Assembly (NCBI GenBank): GCA_031551045.1 | Contig: JAVBOD010000027.1 | Coordinates: 1-30,586, forward strand | DNA from: JAVBOD01 sp031551045 | Lineage (GTDB): Bacteria; Bacteroidota; Bacteroidia; Bacteroidales; UBA932 | Direction of reading: 5' to 3' | Length of the DNA stretch: 30,586 nt | Part shown: positions 1 to 7,091 of the stretch, in pieces | Layout of the letters: each line of letters opens with the position of its first letter | How positions within the stretch are numbered: the stretch's first letter is position 1 | Notes under the pieces: model-generated | Told to the model about the DNA's origin: nothing | The model's input: only the letters and a program-made list of their open reading frames with translations | Databases searched by the model: none | Position numbers and translations under genes: made by a program

Positions 1-260
1 GGCGAATCGGATAGGAAATACGGCAGCCGTCCGCGCCGAGAAGAAGATACCGACCGCAAGCCGCGTTTCCGCAGGGATGATGACGAACGCCGCCCGTCGC
101 GCAGTCCTCGTGGCGAATCGGATAGAAAATACGGCAGCCGTCCGCGCCGAGAAGAAGATACCGACCGCAAGCCTCGTTTCCGCAGAGATGATGACGAACG
201 CCGCCCATCGCGCAGTCCCCGTGGCGAATCGGATAGAAAATACGGCAGCCGTCCGCGCCG
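1..260 (+). repeat. 111-bp in-frame tandem repeat (2.3 copies visible)
   Basis: Copies start at 1, 112 and 223; the third matches for 38 bp to 260. Each copy encodes 37 residues, beginning GESDRKYGSRPRREED. Copies 1 and 2 differ at five of 111 positions (15, 63, 75, 96, 108 of the unit), and all five are synonymous third positions. More copies may lie upstream of the window. Confidence 0.95.
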
Positions 261-1068
261 TGACGATAGTGTAGAGCGCCCATCGCGTTTTAAAACTTCG
301 GACGAAGAACGCCCGAAAAGAACATCGGCAAAACTCACCAAACCGCAAGGTGAAGAGGTACGGTTGAATAAATTTTTGTCTAATTCCGGCTTGTGCTCAC
401 GCCGCGAGGCCGATGAATATATCACGGCCGGCCTGGTAACGGTGAATGGAACAATTGTGACCGAACTCGGCACAAAAGTGAAGCATTCTGACGATATACG
501 TTTCAATGGCGAGCGGATGAAAGGCGAGCAGAAGGTTTACATTGTAATGAATAAGCCGAAGGATTACGTGACGACCATGAGCGATCCGCATGCCAAACAT
601 ACGGTGATGGATTTGATTAGTCCCGAAAAATGTTCGGTGCGTGTATATCCCGTAGGTCGTCTCGATAAAAATACAACAGGCGTATTATTGCTGACAAATG
701 ACGGTGAATTAGCCGATAAGTTGGCGCATCCGTCGCATCGTAAAAAGAAAATCTACCATGTGCATTTGGATAGGAATGTGAAAGTGCCCGATTTGCGCAA
801 GCTGGTGGAAGGTATTGAATTGGAAGACGGTTTGGCGCAGGCCGACCATGTTGAATATGTGGAAGGAGAGAAGACGCAAGTGGGCTTGGAAATTCATTCG
901 GGGCGTAATCGCATTGTACGCCGTATGTTCGAGGCGTTGGATTATAAAGTGGAAAAACTCGACCGCGTGTATTTTGCCGGCCTTACCAAGAAAAATCTGA
1001 CACGCGGGCAATGGCGCTTCCTGACGGAACAAGAAGTGGCTGCTTTGAAAATGGGAGCATACGAATAA
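1..1068 (+). CDS. rluB: RluB/RluF-family 23S rRNA pseudouridine synthase with repetitive charged N-terminal extension (5' partial)
   Basis: Isomerises a uridine in large-subunit rRNA to pseudouridine. The frame is open from base 1 without a stop, so the start lies upstream; a TTG at 364 is the first codon after the extension but is not the likely start. Residues 1-119 as seen from base 1 are a disordered Arg/Asp/Glu/Pro/Ser-rich tail built from a 37-residue tandem repeat. An S4 RNA-binding domain follows (starting VRLNKFLSNSGLCSRREADEY minus its last residue, about 120-165), then the catalytic domain with GRLDKNTTGVLLLTNDG; the Asp codon at 664-666 is the expected catalytic nucleophile. The C-terminal GRNRIVRRMFEAL segment is typical of the RsuA/RluB group. 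Charged extensions are, to my recollection, common in Bacteroidetes members. Era follows 95 bp downstream on the same strand. Which uridine is modified cannot be told, so the symbol is by family. Confidence 0.9.
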   Translation, partial: GESDRKYGSRPRREEDTDRKPRFRRDDDERRPSRSPRGESDRKYGSRPRREEDTDRKPRFRRDDDERRPSRSPRGESDRKYGSRPRRDDSVERPSRFKTSDEERPKRTSAKLTKPQGEEVRLNKFLSNSGLCSRREADEYITAGLVTVNGTIVTELGTKVKHSDDIRFNGERMKGEQKVYIVMNKPKDYVTTMSDPHAKHTVMDLISPEKCSVRVYPVGRLDKNTTGVLLLTNDGELADKLAHPSHRKKKIYHVHLDRNVKVPDLRKLVEGIELEDGLAQADHVEYVEGEKTQVGLEIHSGRNRIVRRMFEALDYKVEKLDRVYFAGLTKKNLTRGQWRFLTEQEVAALKMGAYE

Positions 1069-1095
1069 TTTGAAAACTTCAACGGTCAACGGTTT

Positions 1096-1128
1096 AGATT
1101 TGACAAATTTTAGAAATTTGTCAAATCT
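1096..1128. repeat. Perfect 15-bp inverted repeat, 3-nt loop (copy A)
   Basis: AGATTTGACAAATTT (1096-1110), loop TAG, then its exact reverse complement (1114-1128), followed by TTTTAAAA. It lies between the rluB-like gene and era. The same stem recurs at 6844-6876. It could work as a weak intrinsic terminator or be a dispersed REP-like element. Confidence 0.85.
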
Positions 1129-1166
1129 TTTAAAATCCGCGTAACGTGGAGTGAAAAATCTGTGTG

Positions 1167-2045
1167 ATGAAATCAGGTTTTGTAAATATTATAGGGAATC
1201 CGAACGTGGGGAAATCCACGCTGATGAACGCCTTGGTGGGCGAGAAACTTTCTATTATCACCGCCAAAGCGCAAACCACGCGTCACCGCATTATGGGGAT
1301 TGTGAATGGCGACGATTTTCAGATTGTGTATTCCGATACGCCGGGCATCCTGCGTCCGCACTACAAACTGCAAGAAAACATGATGAAATTTGTGGACACC
1401 GCCATCGGTGACGCTGATATTATCTTGTATGTAACCGATGTGGTGGAGCAGCGCGATAAAAACGAAGAATACATTGCCCGCCTTCGCGCATTGAAAGTCC
1501 CCGTGGTGTTAGTGGTTAATAAAATAGACCTCACTACGCCCGAAGCTTTGGAAAAATTGGCGGAAGAATGGAAAGCCCTGTTGCCGGATGCCTTGATTTT
1601 TCCGGTCTCCGCCTTGCAGAAATTTAATTTGGAAAACGTTTTTAAACAAATTATAGCGCTGCTGCCCGAAAGTCCTCCCTATTACGACAGAGAGACTTTT
1701 ACGGATAGAAACTTGCGATTCTTTGCTTCGGAAATTATCCGTGAAAAAATCTTGTTGAATTACGATAAGGAAATACCTTATTGCACAGAAGTGGTGATTG
1801 AGTCATTCCGCGAATTACCCGATATTTATCACGTCGATGCGATAATTAATGTGGCGCGTGATTCACAAAAAGGAATTATCATTGGCCGGCAGGGAAGCGC
1901 TCTCAAAAGAGTGGGCATCCAGGCCCGCAAGGATATGGAAGAATTTTTCGAGAAAAAAGTCAACCTCAAATTATTTGTTAAAGTCAATCCCGATTGGCGC
2001 GAAGACCCGAAACAATTAAAAAAATTCGGGTATATCGTAGAGTAG
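1167..2045 (+). CDS. era: GTPase Era
   Basis: Small GTPase that binds the 3' end of 16S rRNA and assists 30S subunit maturation. The ATG at 1167 gives 292 residues, the usual Era length; a GTG one codon upstream is less likely. G domain: P-loop GNPNVGKST (10-18), DTPG (57-60), NKID (118-121), SAL as G5 (about 148-150). The C-terminal KH domain has the RNA-binding loop IIGRQGSALKRVG around 238-250. It lies downstream of the rluB-like gene on the same strand, so both may be cotranscribed, linking rRNA modification with ribosome assembly, although a perfect hairpin sits between them. It converges with the 5'-nucleotidase gene, with 8 bp between the stops. Confidence 0.97.
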   Translation: MKSGFVNIIGNPNVGKSTLMNALVGEKLSIITAKAQTTRHRIMGIVNGDDFQIVYSDTPGILRPHYKLQENMMKFVDTAIGDADIILYVTDVVEQRDKNEEYIARLRALKVPVVLVVNKIDLTTPEALEKLAEEWKALLPDALIFPVSALQKFNLENVFKQIIALLPESPPYYDRETFTDRNLRFFASEIIREKILLNYDKEIPYCTEVVIESFRELPDIYHVDAIINVARDSQKGIIIGRQGSALKRVGIQARKDMEEFFEKKVNLKLFVKVNPDWREDPKQLKKFGYIVE

Positions 2046-2053
2046 TTGTCAAA

Positions 2054-2890
2054 CTACTTTTCAAATGTAACGGTAATTTTTCCAAGGTAAGCGCCGCTTT
2101 TCCCTACTTGATAGATCGGAATTTTTTCTCCGTCGAGGTTGGTGCGTACATCGGGTTTTTCGAGAAACGAGTGAGAATGCCCGCCGATAATCAAATCGAT
2201 ATTACGGCTGTTTTCCGCCAGCATGATATCCGTTGGTAATTCAGGCCTGCCGGCATCATCATATCCTAAATGTGAAAGGCAAATCACCAAATCGCACTTG
2301 TCTTCTTTTTTTAATTTCGCCGCCAATTCATTGGCTTTGACAATCGGGTCGAGATAGACGATTCCCTGTCGGCTATTATAAGAAACAAATCCGTCCAGGT
2401 TTACCAAAAGTCCGATAATAGCAATGCGTAAGCCTTTCTTGTGAATAATCGTATAAGGCTTTATGATATCTTTTAAGGGCGAGTTGCTAAAATCGTAATT
2501 GGCACACACTACCGGGAATGTAGCATTTTCGAGCATGGTGAATAAGTGCTCCTGTCCGTTATCGAACTCATGATTACCTAAACTTGCCACATCATAATGC
2601 AAGGCATTCATGAGTTCAATTTCAGCATCGCCGCCGAACATATTAAAGTAAGGCGTGCCTTGTACATAGTCTCCGGCATCAAGCAGTAATAAATCCGGAT
2701 TTTGAGCACGTTGTTGGGCAATGGCCGCTGCCCGGCGTTCTACGCCGCCTTTACCGGCTAAAGAGCCGGATGTGATCGGCTCTATTTGGCTATGCACATC
2801 ATTCGTGTGCAGAATCGTTAATTTGATTTGTCCTTGCAGCGTAATGCTTAACAAGAAAAGAAGGCTGTATGTGGCGATGTATTTTTTCAT
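2054..2890 (-). CDS. 5'-nucleotidase/UshA-type metallophosphatase, N-terminal catalytic domain only, secreted
   Basis: Calcineurin-like metallophosphoesterase of the UshA/5'-nucleotidase family, expected to remove phosphate from nucleotides in the periplasm. 278 residues with a signal peptide (about 1-20, ending LQG before QIKL). Metal-binding motifs: LTILHTNDVHS (D31, H33), DAGDYVQGT (D71, D74), LGNHEFDNG (N106, H107), and a late GGHSH. The family's C-terminal substrate-binding domain is absent; the upstream gene on the same strand (2999-3751) encodes just that domain. The two are 108 bp apart and probably cotranscribed. UshA-like proteins are normally about 550 residues with both domains in one chain, so this is half of a split enzyme. 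The exact substrate is unknown. Confidence 0.9.
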   Translation of the reverse strand: MKKYIATYSLLFLLSITLQGQIKLTILHTNDVHSQIEPITSGSLAGKGGVERRAAAIAQQRAQNPDLLLLDAGDYVQGTPYFNMFGGDAEIELMNALHYDVASLGNHEFDNGQEHLFTMLENATFPVVCANYDFSNSPLKDIIKPYTIIHKKGLRIAIIGLLVNLDGFVSYNSRQGIVYLDPIVKANELAAKLKKEDKCDLVICLSHLGYDDAGRPELPTDIMLAENSRNIDLIIGGHSHSFLEKPDVRTNLDGEKIPIYQVGKSGAYLGKITVTFEK

Positions 2891-2998
2891 CTGTTTATTT
2901 TTTTCAATTTTTATTGCGGTCAGATGCCCGCCCGATCCGTCGGGAAGGGAATATCACTATAATTTTCCTGTTTGGGGTGAATTTTTCTCGTGGACAGT

Positions 2999-3751
2999 TC
3001 ATTCTACTTTTACCCTCCCGTCTAATTTTGAATCAATTATTTTTCCTTTGGCAGTACATGCTTTTATGTAGTTTACCATTGCTTCCCGCAACAATAATCC
3101 GGTCGATTCATAGTTGGCCGCTTTTGAAAACATCGTCATTCCATCACCGCCTTGTGCAATAAAATCAAGGGTTACAAGTGTGTAGGTTTTATTTTCATCA
3201 AAAGGTTTGCCATTAATTTTTATATCGGCCGTCTTTTTGTTTTTAATGCTTAACACCACATTGGACATGGCTTCCACTTTTTCGGCAGCAAACATAGTAA
3301 ATAATTCGCTCAATGATTTTCCATCCATACTCAGAATGACTAACTCGTTTTTAAAAGGATAAATAGTATAAAGATTCATCAGCGTGATGTCGCCGGCAGG
3401 CATGGCGGCACGTAATCCGCCAAAATTCATCAACGAAAAATCAATCTGTTGTTTGCTTGATTCTTTGGCTATCTCAAGCATAGCGTCTGCTGTAAAATTA
3501 GATAGCAAGCTTTCCGGACGCCGTGCAGTCATTTCCTGCGCCGATTGGCCGATAACTTCGCTCATGCGCTCATTAAGTTCGGCTTTGTATTTGTTGATAA
3601 TGGCCGATACCAATGAATCAGGATAGGCGTCGTAAGTCGAATCAATAGCAATGCGTTCTCCCGTGATATCTAAAATTTTCTTCGGATGATGAGTGCATCC
3701 GGCCATTATCAATGCAAAAAGAAAATAGGTGAGAAGAAAATATTTTTTCAT
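2999..3751 (-). CDS. 5'-nucleotidase C-terminal domain lipoprotein
   Basis: 250 residues with a lipoprotein signal (lipobox LIMAGC, Cys19), so it is probably membrane anchored. The body matches the 5'-nucleotidase C-terminal domain: NFGGLRA, a DITLMNLYTIYPFKNELV stretch, and LDFIAQGGDGMTMF near the end. In UshA-type enzymes this domain holds the aromatic residues that bind the nucleotide base. It is first in a two-gene unit with the catalytic half downstream, the reverse of domain order in the fused enzyme. Because one half is lipidated and the other soluble, assembly at a membrane face is plausible but inferred. A good minus-strand promoter lies at 3776-3807. Confidence 0.88.
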   Translation of the reverse strand: MKKYFLLTYFLFALIMAGCTHHPKKILDITGERIAIDSTYDAYPDSLVSAIINKYKAELNERMSEVIGQSAQEMTARRPESLLSNFTADAMLEIAKESSKQQIDFSLMNFGGLRAAMPAGDITLMNLYTIYPFKNELVILSMDGKSLSELFTMFAAEKVEAMSNVVLSIKNKKTADIKINGKPFDENKTYTLVTLDFIAQGGDGMTMFSKAANYESTGLLLREAMVNYIKACTAKGKIIDSKLDGRVKVE

Positions 3752-3775
3752 ATTATAGCTTGATTTTTATCCTAA

Positions 3776-3807
3776 CAAAGATACTGAAAATTTAGTTGTT
3801 GCACAAA
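3776..3807 (-). promoter_or_regulatory. Bacteroidetes-type promoter for the split 5'-nucleotidase genes
   Basis: Minus-strand -7 box TATCTTTG (3776-3783) with -33 TTTG (3804-3807), spacer 20 bp. This matches the known TTTG / TAnnTTTG consensus of Bacteroidetes primary sigma. The start codon is 24 bp downstream. Confidence 0.75.
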
Positions 3808-3821
3808 GTTTTGTATCTTTG
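3791..3821 (+). promoter_or_regulatory. Bacteroidetes-type promoter for der
   Basis: -7 box TATCTTTG (3814-3821), -33-like TTTA (3791-3794), spacer 19 bp. The der ATG is 21 bp after the box, giving a short leader. It overlaps the divergent promoter of the 5'-nucleotidase pair. Confidence 0.75.
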
Positions 3822-3842
3822 CGGCTTTAATAAATGTGAATT

Positions 3843-5150
3843 ATGGGAATTGTAGCCATTGTGGGGCGGCCGAATGTCGGAAAATCAACACTGTTCAACC
3901 GTTTGGTAGGTATGCGTAAAGCCATTGTAGATGAAGTGGCCGGAGTGACACGTGATAGGCATTATGGTAAATCGGATTGGAACGGGCGTGAATTTTCGGT
4001 GATTGATACGGGCGGTTATGCCGTGAATACGGACGATGTGTTTGAGGGGGAAATCCGCAAACAAGTGCTCTTGGCCATTGACGAAGCCGATGTGATTTTG
4101 TTCATGGTAGATGTGATGACCGGCATTACGGACTTTGATATGACGATTGCCGATATTCTGCGGCGCTCGAAAAAGCCGGTGTTGACGGTCGTCAATAAAG
4201 TGGATAATAATATGAGGATGTCCGATACCTACGAATTTCATCGTTTGGGATTGGGCGATATCTGGAGTATTGCAGCGGTGAGCGGAAGCGGTACCGGCGA
4301 TTTAATGGATGAAATCCTGAAGCATTTACCGGAAGAAACTCCAATAACTGAAGAAGAAAAACATATTCCGCACATGGCTATCGTGGGCCGCCCGAATGTC
4401 GGGAAATCGTCGCTTACCAATGCATTGTTGGGTGAAGAACGTAATATTGTAACGCCGGTAGCCGGCACTACGCGCGATTCTATCAGTTCCTATTACAATA
4501 AATTCGGGCATGAATTTATGCTGGTGGACACTGCCGGATTACGTAAGAAAGGAAAAGTGACCGAAGATTTGGAATTCTATTCGGTAATGCGTTCTATCCG
4601 CGCCATTGAAAATGCCGATGTATGTATTTTGATGATAGACGCACAAACCGGTGTGGAGGCGCAGGATATGAACGTATTTAATTTGATTATCCGTAATAAA
4701 AAAGGATGCGTCATTGTTGTAAATAAATGGGATTTGGTGGAGAAAGAAACCAATACCATGAAAGTTGTCACAGAAGCCATTCGTAAGAAACTCGCGCCGT
4801 TTACCGATGTGCCGGTAGTGTTTACTTCGGTTCCCAACAAGCAACGGATATTGGATGTGTTGGATGCTGCGGCAAAGGTGTATGAAAACCGTAGCCGCCG
4901 TATTCCTACCGCAAAGCTGAACGAAGCTATGTTGCCGGAGATTGAGAATTTTCCACCACCTTCTGTCAAAGGAAAATACGTCAAAATAAAATATATTACG
5001 CAATTGCCGACACCGGCGCCATCGTTTGCCTTTTTCTGTAATCTACCGCAATATGTCCGCGAAGATTATAAACGATTTTTAGAAAATAAACTCCGCAATC
5101 ACTTTGATTTTACAGGCTGCCCGATACAAATATTTTTGAGGCAAAAGTAA
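3843..5150 (+). CDS. der: Ribosome-associated double GTPase Der (EngA)
   Basis: GTPase with two tandem G domains, needed for 50S subunit assembly. 435 residues, normal length. First G domain: GRPNVGKS (8-15), DTGG (55-58), NKVD (118-121). Second: GRPNVGKS (182-189), DTAG (229-232), NKWD (294-297). A KH-like domain forms the C-terminus (about 350-435), with the typical ending HFDFTGCPIQIFLR. It is transcribed alone from a promoter divergent with the 5'-nucleotidase genes, and an imperfect hairpin follows its stop at 5171-5202. Third ribosome-maturation gene in the first 5 kb. Confidence 0.97.
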   Translation: MGIVAIVGRPNVGKSTLFNRLVGMRKAIVDEVAGVTRDRHYGKSDWNGREFSVIDTGGYAVNTDDVFEGEIRKQVLLAIDEADVILFMVDVMTGITDFDMTIADILRRSKKPVLTVVNKVDNNMRMSDTYEFHRLGLGDIWSIAAVSGSGTGDLMDEILKHLPEETPITEEEKHIPHMAIVGRPNVGKSSLTNALLGEERNIVTPVAGTTRDSISSYYNKFGHEFMLVDTAGLRKKGKVTEDLEFYSVMRSIRAIENADVCILMIDAQTGVEAQDMNVFNLIIRNKKGCVIVVNKWDLVEKETNTMKVVTEAIRKKLAPFTDVPVVFTSVPNKQRILDVLDAAAKVYENRSRRIPTAKLNEAMLPEIENFPPPSVKGKYVKIKYITQLPTPAPSFAFFCNLPQYVREDYKRFLENKLRNHFDFTGCPIQIFLRQK

Positions 5151-5170
5151 ATAGAACGATGAATTATGAG

Positions 5171-5202
5171 CCTGCCTGAACGAATGTGTTCATCCGGGCA
5201 GG
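5171..5202. repeat. Imperfect 14-bp inverted repeat after der
   Basis: Arms CCTGCCTGAACGAA (5171-5184) and TTCATCCGGGCAGG (5189-5202) around a TGTG loop; 11 Watson-Crick pairs plus one wobble. There is no T-run after it. It may help end der transcription or be a REP-like repeat. Confidence 0.65.
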
Positions 5203-5226
5203 TTATGAATGATGAATGGAAAACGC

Positions 5227-5325
5227 CGTCGTTGCGAGCGATGGGAAGTTGTCATTCTGAGCGCAGCGAAGAATCTTCGTCATTGCGAACTATTACACTT
5301 GAAATTATCTGTGTAAATCTGTAGG
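5227..5325. repeat. Cluster of dispersed-repeat words upstream of GH125 gene
   Basis: Contains GTCATTCTGAGCGCAGCGAA (5251-5270), flanked by CGTCGTTGCGAGC and CGTCATTGCGAAC, then ATTATCTGTGTAAATCTGT (about 5304-5322). Related words occur at 15413-15440 and 27907-27947. No gene is seen in 5151-5362. No clear promoter was found for the downstream gene. Confidence 0.6.
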
Positions 5326-5362
5326 CTAAACATTAAACGTTGAACATAAAACATTGAATAAT

Positions 5363-6811
5363 ATGGTATCACGTCGCGATTTTTTACGCAAGGGCAGCAT
5401 CGGATTAGCCGCCGTAGCATTAGGAAATACCGGAAAATTGTTGGCCGGGGATCACGCCATTTTCGGACAAGCCGGATACATATCTAAACGTCCGGAATTA
5501 GCGAAACGGAATTTTACATCCAAAGCAGTGGAAGAAACAATTGCAAGCGTAAAAAAGCAACTTAAAGACCCAAAATTGGCGTGGATGTTCGAGAATTGTT
5601 TTCCGAATACGTTGGACACCACGGTGAATTTCCAAATGAAAAACGGACGCCCCGATACGTTTGTGATTACCGGCGATATTCACGCTATGTGGCTTCGCGA
5701 CTCGGCTGCACAGGTTTGGCCTTATTTGCCGTTGATGAAAAAAGATGAACCCTTGCGTTTATTGATTGCCGGAGTAATTAACCGGCAAACGCACTGCGTA
5801 TTGATAGACCCTTATGCCAACGCTTTTAATGACGGCCCCGGAGAGAGCGAATGGATGAAAGACTATACGAAAATGAAACCCGAATTGCACGAGCGCAAAT
5901 GGGAAATCGACTCGCTGTGTTATACGGTGCGCTTGGCTTATCATTATTGGAAGATTACCGGCGACACATCGGTGTTCGACAGCGATTGGGAAAAAGCCGC
6001 CGCGTTGATTGTGAAAACATTTAAAGAACAACAACGCAAAGATAGTTTGGGTCCTTACAAATTTCAACGGAAAACCGAGCGGCAGCTCGACACGGTATGC
6101 AACGACGGTTATGGAGCGCCGGTAAAACCTGTGGGTATGATTGTATCCACCTTCCGCCCGTCGGATGACGCTACAAGCTATGGCTTTTTAATTCCTTCCA
6201 ACATGTTTGCCGTAGTTTCGTTAAAACAATTGGCAGAAATTTCCGAACAAGTTACCAGAAATATCGCATTCGCTGCCGAATGTAAAGCGCTGGCAGGCGA
6301 GCTACAACAAGCCATTGATAAATATGCCAAAGCACAACACCTGCACTATGACGAAATTTACGCTTTTGAAGCGGACGGTTTCGGAAACCTGTTATTCACG
6401 GACGATGCAAATGTGCCGAGTTTGTTATCATTGCCTTATTTGGGATGCGTTGCACAAAATGATGAGGTGTACCAAAACACGCGGAAATTTATTTGGAGCG
6501 CCGACAATCCGTACTTCTTCAAAGGAAAAGCGGCCGAAGGAATCGGCGGTCCGCATATCGGATACGATATGATTTGGCCTATGAGCTTAATCATGAAAGC
6601 GATGACCGGCAGCGACGATGCGGACATTAAATATTGTGTAAAAACCTTGCGCGACACCGATGCCGATACGGGATTCATGCACGAAAGTTTTCATAAAGAC
6701 CATCCCGAAAAATTCTCCCGTAAATGGTTTGCCTGGGCAAATACTTTGTTCGGGGAGTTGATTCTGAAGTTGGTGAATGAGGGAAAAATAGGGTTATTAA
6801 ATAATTTGTAA
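5363..6811 (+). CDS. Glycoside hydrolase family 125 exo-alpha-1,6-mannosidase, Tat-exported
   Basis: GH125 enzymes (formerly DUF1237) are metal-independent inverting exo-alpha-1,6-mannosidases that trim mannans or N-glycans. The ATG at 5363 gives 482 residues and puts a twin-arginine signal first: SRRDFLRKG (3-11), then a hydrophobic GLAAVALG stretch. The in-frame TTG at 5354 would add three residues. Family segments visible: WLRDSAAQVWPY (110-121), EIDSLCY (181-187), FRPSDDA (264-270), GFLIPSNMFA, GIGGPHIG (393-400), and FMHESFHKD (438-446) leading to KWFAWANTLFGELI. By comparison with known GH125 structures, the acid is probably D268 or D269 and the base E441 (inferred). It stands alone, with no SusC/SusD or other mannan-degradation genes near it in this window. 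Confidence 0.93.
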   Translation: MVSRRDFLRKGSIGLAAVALGNTGKLLAGDHAIFGQAGYISKRPELAKRNFTSKAVEETIASVKKQLKDPKLAWMFENCFPNTLDTTVNFQMKNGRPDTFVITGDIHAMWLRDSAAQVWPYLPLMKKDEPLRLLIAGVINRQTHCVLIDPYANAFNDGPGESEWMKDYTKMKPELHERKWEIDSLCYTVRLAYHYWKITGDTSVFDSDWEKAAALIVKTFKEQQRKDSLGPYKFQRKTERQLDTVCNDGYGAPVKPVGMIVSTFRPSDDATSYGFLIPSNMFAVVSLKQLAEISEQVTRNIAFAAECKALAGELQQAIDKYAKAQHLHYDEIYAFEADGFGNLLFTDDANVPSLLSLPYLGCVAQNDEVYQNTRKFIWSADNPYFFKGKAAEGIGGPHIGYDMIWPMSLIMKAMTGSDDADIKYCVKTLRDTDADTGFMHESFHKDHPEKFSRKWFAWANTLFGELILKLVNEGKIGLLNNL

Positions 6812-6843
6812 TTACAAATTATTACACCATATAAAATTTTGAA

Positions 6844-6876
6844 AGATTTGACAAATTTTTGAAATTTGTCAAATCT
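6844..6876. repeat. Perfect 15-bp inverted repeat, 3-nt loop (copy B)
   Basis: Same arms as the copy at 1096-1128; the loop is TTG instead of TAG. It lies between the converging GH125 and flavodiiron genes and could end transcription from one or both sides. Confidence 0.85.
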
Positions 6877-6932
6877 AAGCATTTGTTGAATAGCTTATAA
6901 ACTTTATTTAATTCTTCGCAATCACACTTAAT

Positions 6933-7050
6933 ATCCCGTAGGGATTGACGCTCGGTAGCATAAGCAATTGATGAACACAACCGGCATCCCGTTAGGGATG
7001 CATCCCTAACGGGATGCCATGTTCGGGTTCTCCCTATTTCTACTAAGCGA
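6933..7050. repeat. Composite palindromic repeat with a 36-bp perfect palindrome
   Basis: 6983-7018 is an exact palindrome with no loop (18-bp arms, centre ATGCAT; each arm begins GGCATCCCGTTAGGGATG). A smaller ATCCC-GTA-GGGAT lies at 6933-6945. Outer flanks are also related in inverted orientation: CGCTCGGTAGCATA on the left and CGCTTAGTAGAAATA (reverse complement of the sequence ending near 7050). It fills most of the convergent gap 6812-7091, which has no gene. It resembles a REP/BIME-type element. Confidence 0.8.
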
Positions 7051-7091
7051 TAATGCCTACGACATTGTTTAGGACACTTTGTGGATAATTA

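Noticed and set aside
1..260. CRISPR array from the regular repeats
   Set aside because: Units are directly tandem with no unique spacers and remain in frame as coding sequence.
77..274. 65-residue plus-strand ORF
   Set aside because: It is an out-of-frame reading of the 111-bp repeat; the real frame is the one that continues into the pseudouridine synthase.
364..1068. Pseudouridine synthase starting at TTG 364
   Set aside because: The frame is open from base 1, and the charged extension is in the same frame with only silent changes between repeats.
709..1089. 126-residue minus-strand ORF
   Set aside because: Antisense shadow of the pseudouridine synthase; no recognisable family features.
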